DNA from: an uncultured Gammaproteobacteria bacterium
Lineage (GTDB): Bacteria > Pseudomonadota > Gammaproteobacteria > Arenicellales > JAANXG01
Length of the DNA: 34,868 nucleotides
Direction: 5' to 3'
Assembly: GCA_947259395.1 (NCBI GenBank)
Contig: CAMYMN010000066.1
Span: forward strand, 1-34,868
Made by a program: the position numbers and the translations under genes. Shown here piece after piece: positions 33,652-34,868 of this stretch; the stretch's first letter is position 1, and each line of letters opens with the position of its first letter. The notes beneath the pieces were generated by a model. The model was not told the origin of the DNA and did no database searches. It saw nothing but the letters and a program-made list of their open reading frames with translations.

Positions 33652-34629
33652 ATGCAAGTTATGGACGTTTTTTTCTATGAAGCATTTGCAGAAGAGTCCG
33701 CAGCGCTGAGACACCACCTGCAGCCACACATCAAGGCGGGCTACAGCTGGAAAACCATTCAGGAATGCGGTCATGAACATCCGCCTGCGCCGATAATTAG
33801 TACACGTACACAATCCGTTGTCCCCTACGCTTGGGCGACTACATTGCAGGCAATTCTTTCACGCAGCACCGGCTACGAGCACTTGCTCGCCTATCAACAG
33901 CGTGCGCACGCCGATCTCGCGTGTGGCCATCTACCCCGCTACTGCCACCGTGCCGTGGCCGAGCAAGCGCTATTGTTATGGATGGCGCTGTTGCGCAAGC
34001 TGGTGCAACAGCGAGACAACTTTGCGCGCTTTCACCGCGACGGACTGACCGGTGCGGAAGCTGAAGGTAAGACCCTGGTCGTCGTAGGGGTTGGCAACAT
34101 TGGCGCCGAGATCTGCCGGCTGGCAACGGGATTAGGAATGCGTGTAATAGGTGTCGATATCGTCCACCACAACCCGGATATCAACTATCAACCCTTAGAC
34201 GAGGTGCTGCCCGAGGCGGACATCATTGTCGCGTCAATGAATTTGACGCCGCGTAACAAGGGGTATTTTAGTTATGAGGTACTACGGCAGGCAAAACGCG
34301 GCGTCATATTTGTCAACGTGTCCCGCGGCGAGTTCTCGCCCCCCTCGGTGCTGTTGCGTTTATTAGAAGAGGGACATCTCGGGGCAGTGGCACTCGATGT
34401 CTACGACCACGAACCGGAGTTGGCCCATGCGTTGCGCAGCGGCGACCCCGGACGGGACCCTGAAGTCGCAGCCGCACTCGCCTTGCAGTCATGGGCAAAT
34501 GTTATTCTCACGCCGCACAACGCCTTCAACACCCAAGAAGCTGTCGAGCGCAAGGCCGCGCACAGTGCACGGCAGCTACATCACTTCGTTAGGGAGGGGC
34601 GCTTTCTGTGGCCGATTCCCGGCGAGTAG
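33652..34629 (+). CDS. D-isomer-specific 2-hydroxyacid dehydrogenase
   Basis: A 325-residue NAD(P)-dependent dehydrogenase interconverting 2-hydroxy- and 2-oxoacids. The Rossmann motif GVGNIG is at 146-151 with V(D) acceptor RVIGVD after it. The catalytic triad is R225 (NVSRGE), E254 (DHEPEL) and H289 (TPHNAF). The N-terminal substrate domain has ILSRSTGYEHLLAY and the hinge HRAVAEQALLLWMALLRKL. The segment after E254 carries a ~10-residue insert (AHALRSGDPGRDPEVAAAL), and MNLTPRNKGYFSYE replaces the usual PLTPxTxGL sequence. ATG 33652 is chosen, with 33661 as an alternative; both have weak ribosome binding sites. It could supply the 2-oxoacid for the nearby decarboxylase, or act on glyoxylate- or phosphite-like substrates. 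Confidence 0.88.
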   Translation: MQVMDVFFYEAFAEESAALRHHLQPHIKAGYSWKTIQECGHEHPPAPIISTRTQSVVPYAWATTLQAILSRSTGYEHLLAYQQRAHADLACGHLPRYCHRAVAEQALLLWMALLRKLVQQRDNFARFHRDGLTGAEAEGKTLVVVGVGNIGAEICRLATGLGMRVIGVDIVHHNPDINYQPLDEVLPEADIIVASMNLTPRNKGYFSYEVLRQAKRGVIFVNVSRGEFSPPSVLLRLLEEGHLGAVALDVYDHEPELAHALRSGDPGRDPEVAAALALQSWANVILTPHNAFNTQEAVERKAAHSARQLHHFVREGRFLWPIPGE

Positions 34630-34868
34630 ACAGCAAAGGCCTGGCTACAGCTGAGAGGACAGTGAATTGAGTGAGAATTATCGGGACCACCGCCCTGCCC
34701 TTATTCACACTGAAAAACCGCAGACGTCCATGGCGTCCGTCCCCGGAAATGACGACACGCGGCGCTCGGATTCCCGGCCAGAATAAGGGCGGGGTGCTGG
34801 CGTCGAGCCTACATGGACTTATCTACGGCGTGTCCCGAAAATTTTCCCGCGGTTCAGCTTGGCCCGGA
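34630..34868. other. Right-edge region with a long inverted repeat
   Basis: No gene is seen in the last 239 bases. Most of it is occupied by the inverted repeat with arms 34687-34706 and 34781-34800. Confidence 0.45.
34687..34800. repeat. Imperfect 20-bp inverted repeats enclosing 74 bp
   Basis: The left arm (34687-34706) and right arm (34781-34800) match at 17 of 20 positions in reverse complement, with the outer part GC-rich and the inner part GCCCTTATTC / GAATAAGGGC identical. This may be a miniature transposable element or a long hairpin following the hydroxyacid dehydrogenase gene. Confidence 0.55.

Overview
The window looks like chromosomal DNA of a gammaproteobacterium. The clearest marker is an RpoS-type sigma factor at the left end with the near-invariant region 2 of that family. 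Uup-type ABC-F and YbjT-type genes agree, as does the moderately high GC content. I see no rRNA or tRNA genes, CRISPR array, prophage or complete insertion sequence. Genus cannot be fixed from sequence alone; the many REP-like hairpins and the orphan cbbQ/cbbO pair would fit an environmental, possibly autotrophic or sulfur-cycle lineage (inference).

Layout. 1-1.2 kb: rpoS. 1.6-6.2 kb: a tight four-gene plus-strand operon encoding an acetoacetate-decarboxylase-like protein, a sorbitol-dehydrogenase-type small subunit, a GMC flavoprotein and a VioB/RebD-type ferritin-like protein. This looks like an undescribed oxidative or biosynthetic system and is the strongest novelty candidate. 6.8-10.2 kb: a large class III nucleotide cyclase / AAA ATPase / TPR regulator with two N-terminal zinc ribbons, followed by a small secreted OB-fold protein. 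10.9-15.4 kb: uup, an MFS transporter and a convergent PLP-dependent threonine/serine dehydratase. 15.5-18.1 kb (minus): a YbjT-like SDR-DUF2867 protein, a very small MinE-like ORF and a two-CBS-domain protein. 18.3-21.3 kb (plus): cbbQ/norQ-type ATPase and a cbbO/norD-type VWA protein fused in frame to a truncated GNAT acetyltransferase. 21.7-26.9 kb: mostly single accessory or stress genes (C92-type peptidase, ABM-like protein, AlkA-like glycosylase, DUF899, secreted metallo-beta-lactamase-fold protein, parvulin, DUF4336). 27.0-30.7 kb (minus): a four-gene catabolic operon of DenD-like dehydrogenase, split TPP-dependent 2-oxoacid decarboxylase (alpha, beta) and aldehyde dehydrogenase. 32-34.6 kb: an MFS carboxylate-type transporter and a D-2-hydroxyacid dehydrogenase that could feed the same pathway. 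Between these lie a cysteine-rich small protein and an HExxH zincin-like protein.

How genes may work together. The right-hand block reads as uptake of an organic acid, oxidation of a hydroxyacid to a 2-oxoacid, TPP-dependent decarboxylation to an aldehyde, and oxidation to a carboxylate; the substrate is unknown, with sulfonates, phosphonates or sugar acids as candidates. The left operon pairs a flavoenzyme with a small subunit, a diiron-type protein and a decarboxylase-like fold, suggesting successive oxidation and coupling or decarboxylation of one small molecule.

Non-coding structure is rich. It includes an array of three 24-bp tandem repeats with related copies 6 kb and 10 kb away, a 132-bp element with terminal inverted repeats, a strong bidirectional hairpin after the parvulin gene, and a second long inverted repeat at the right edge.
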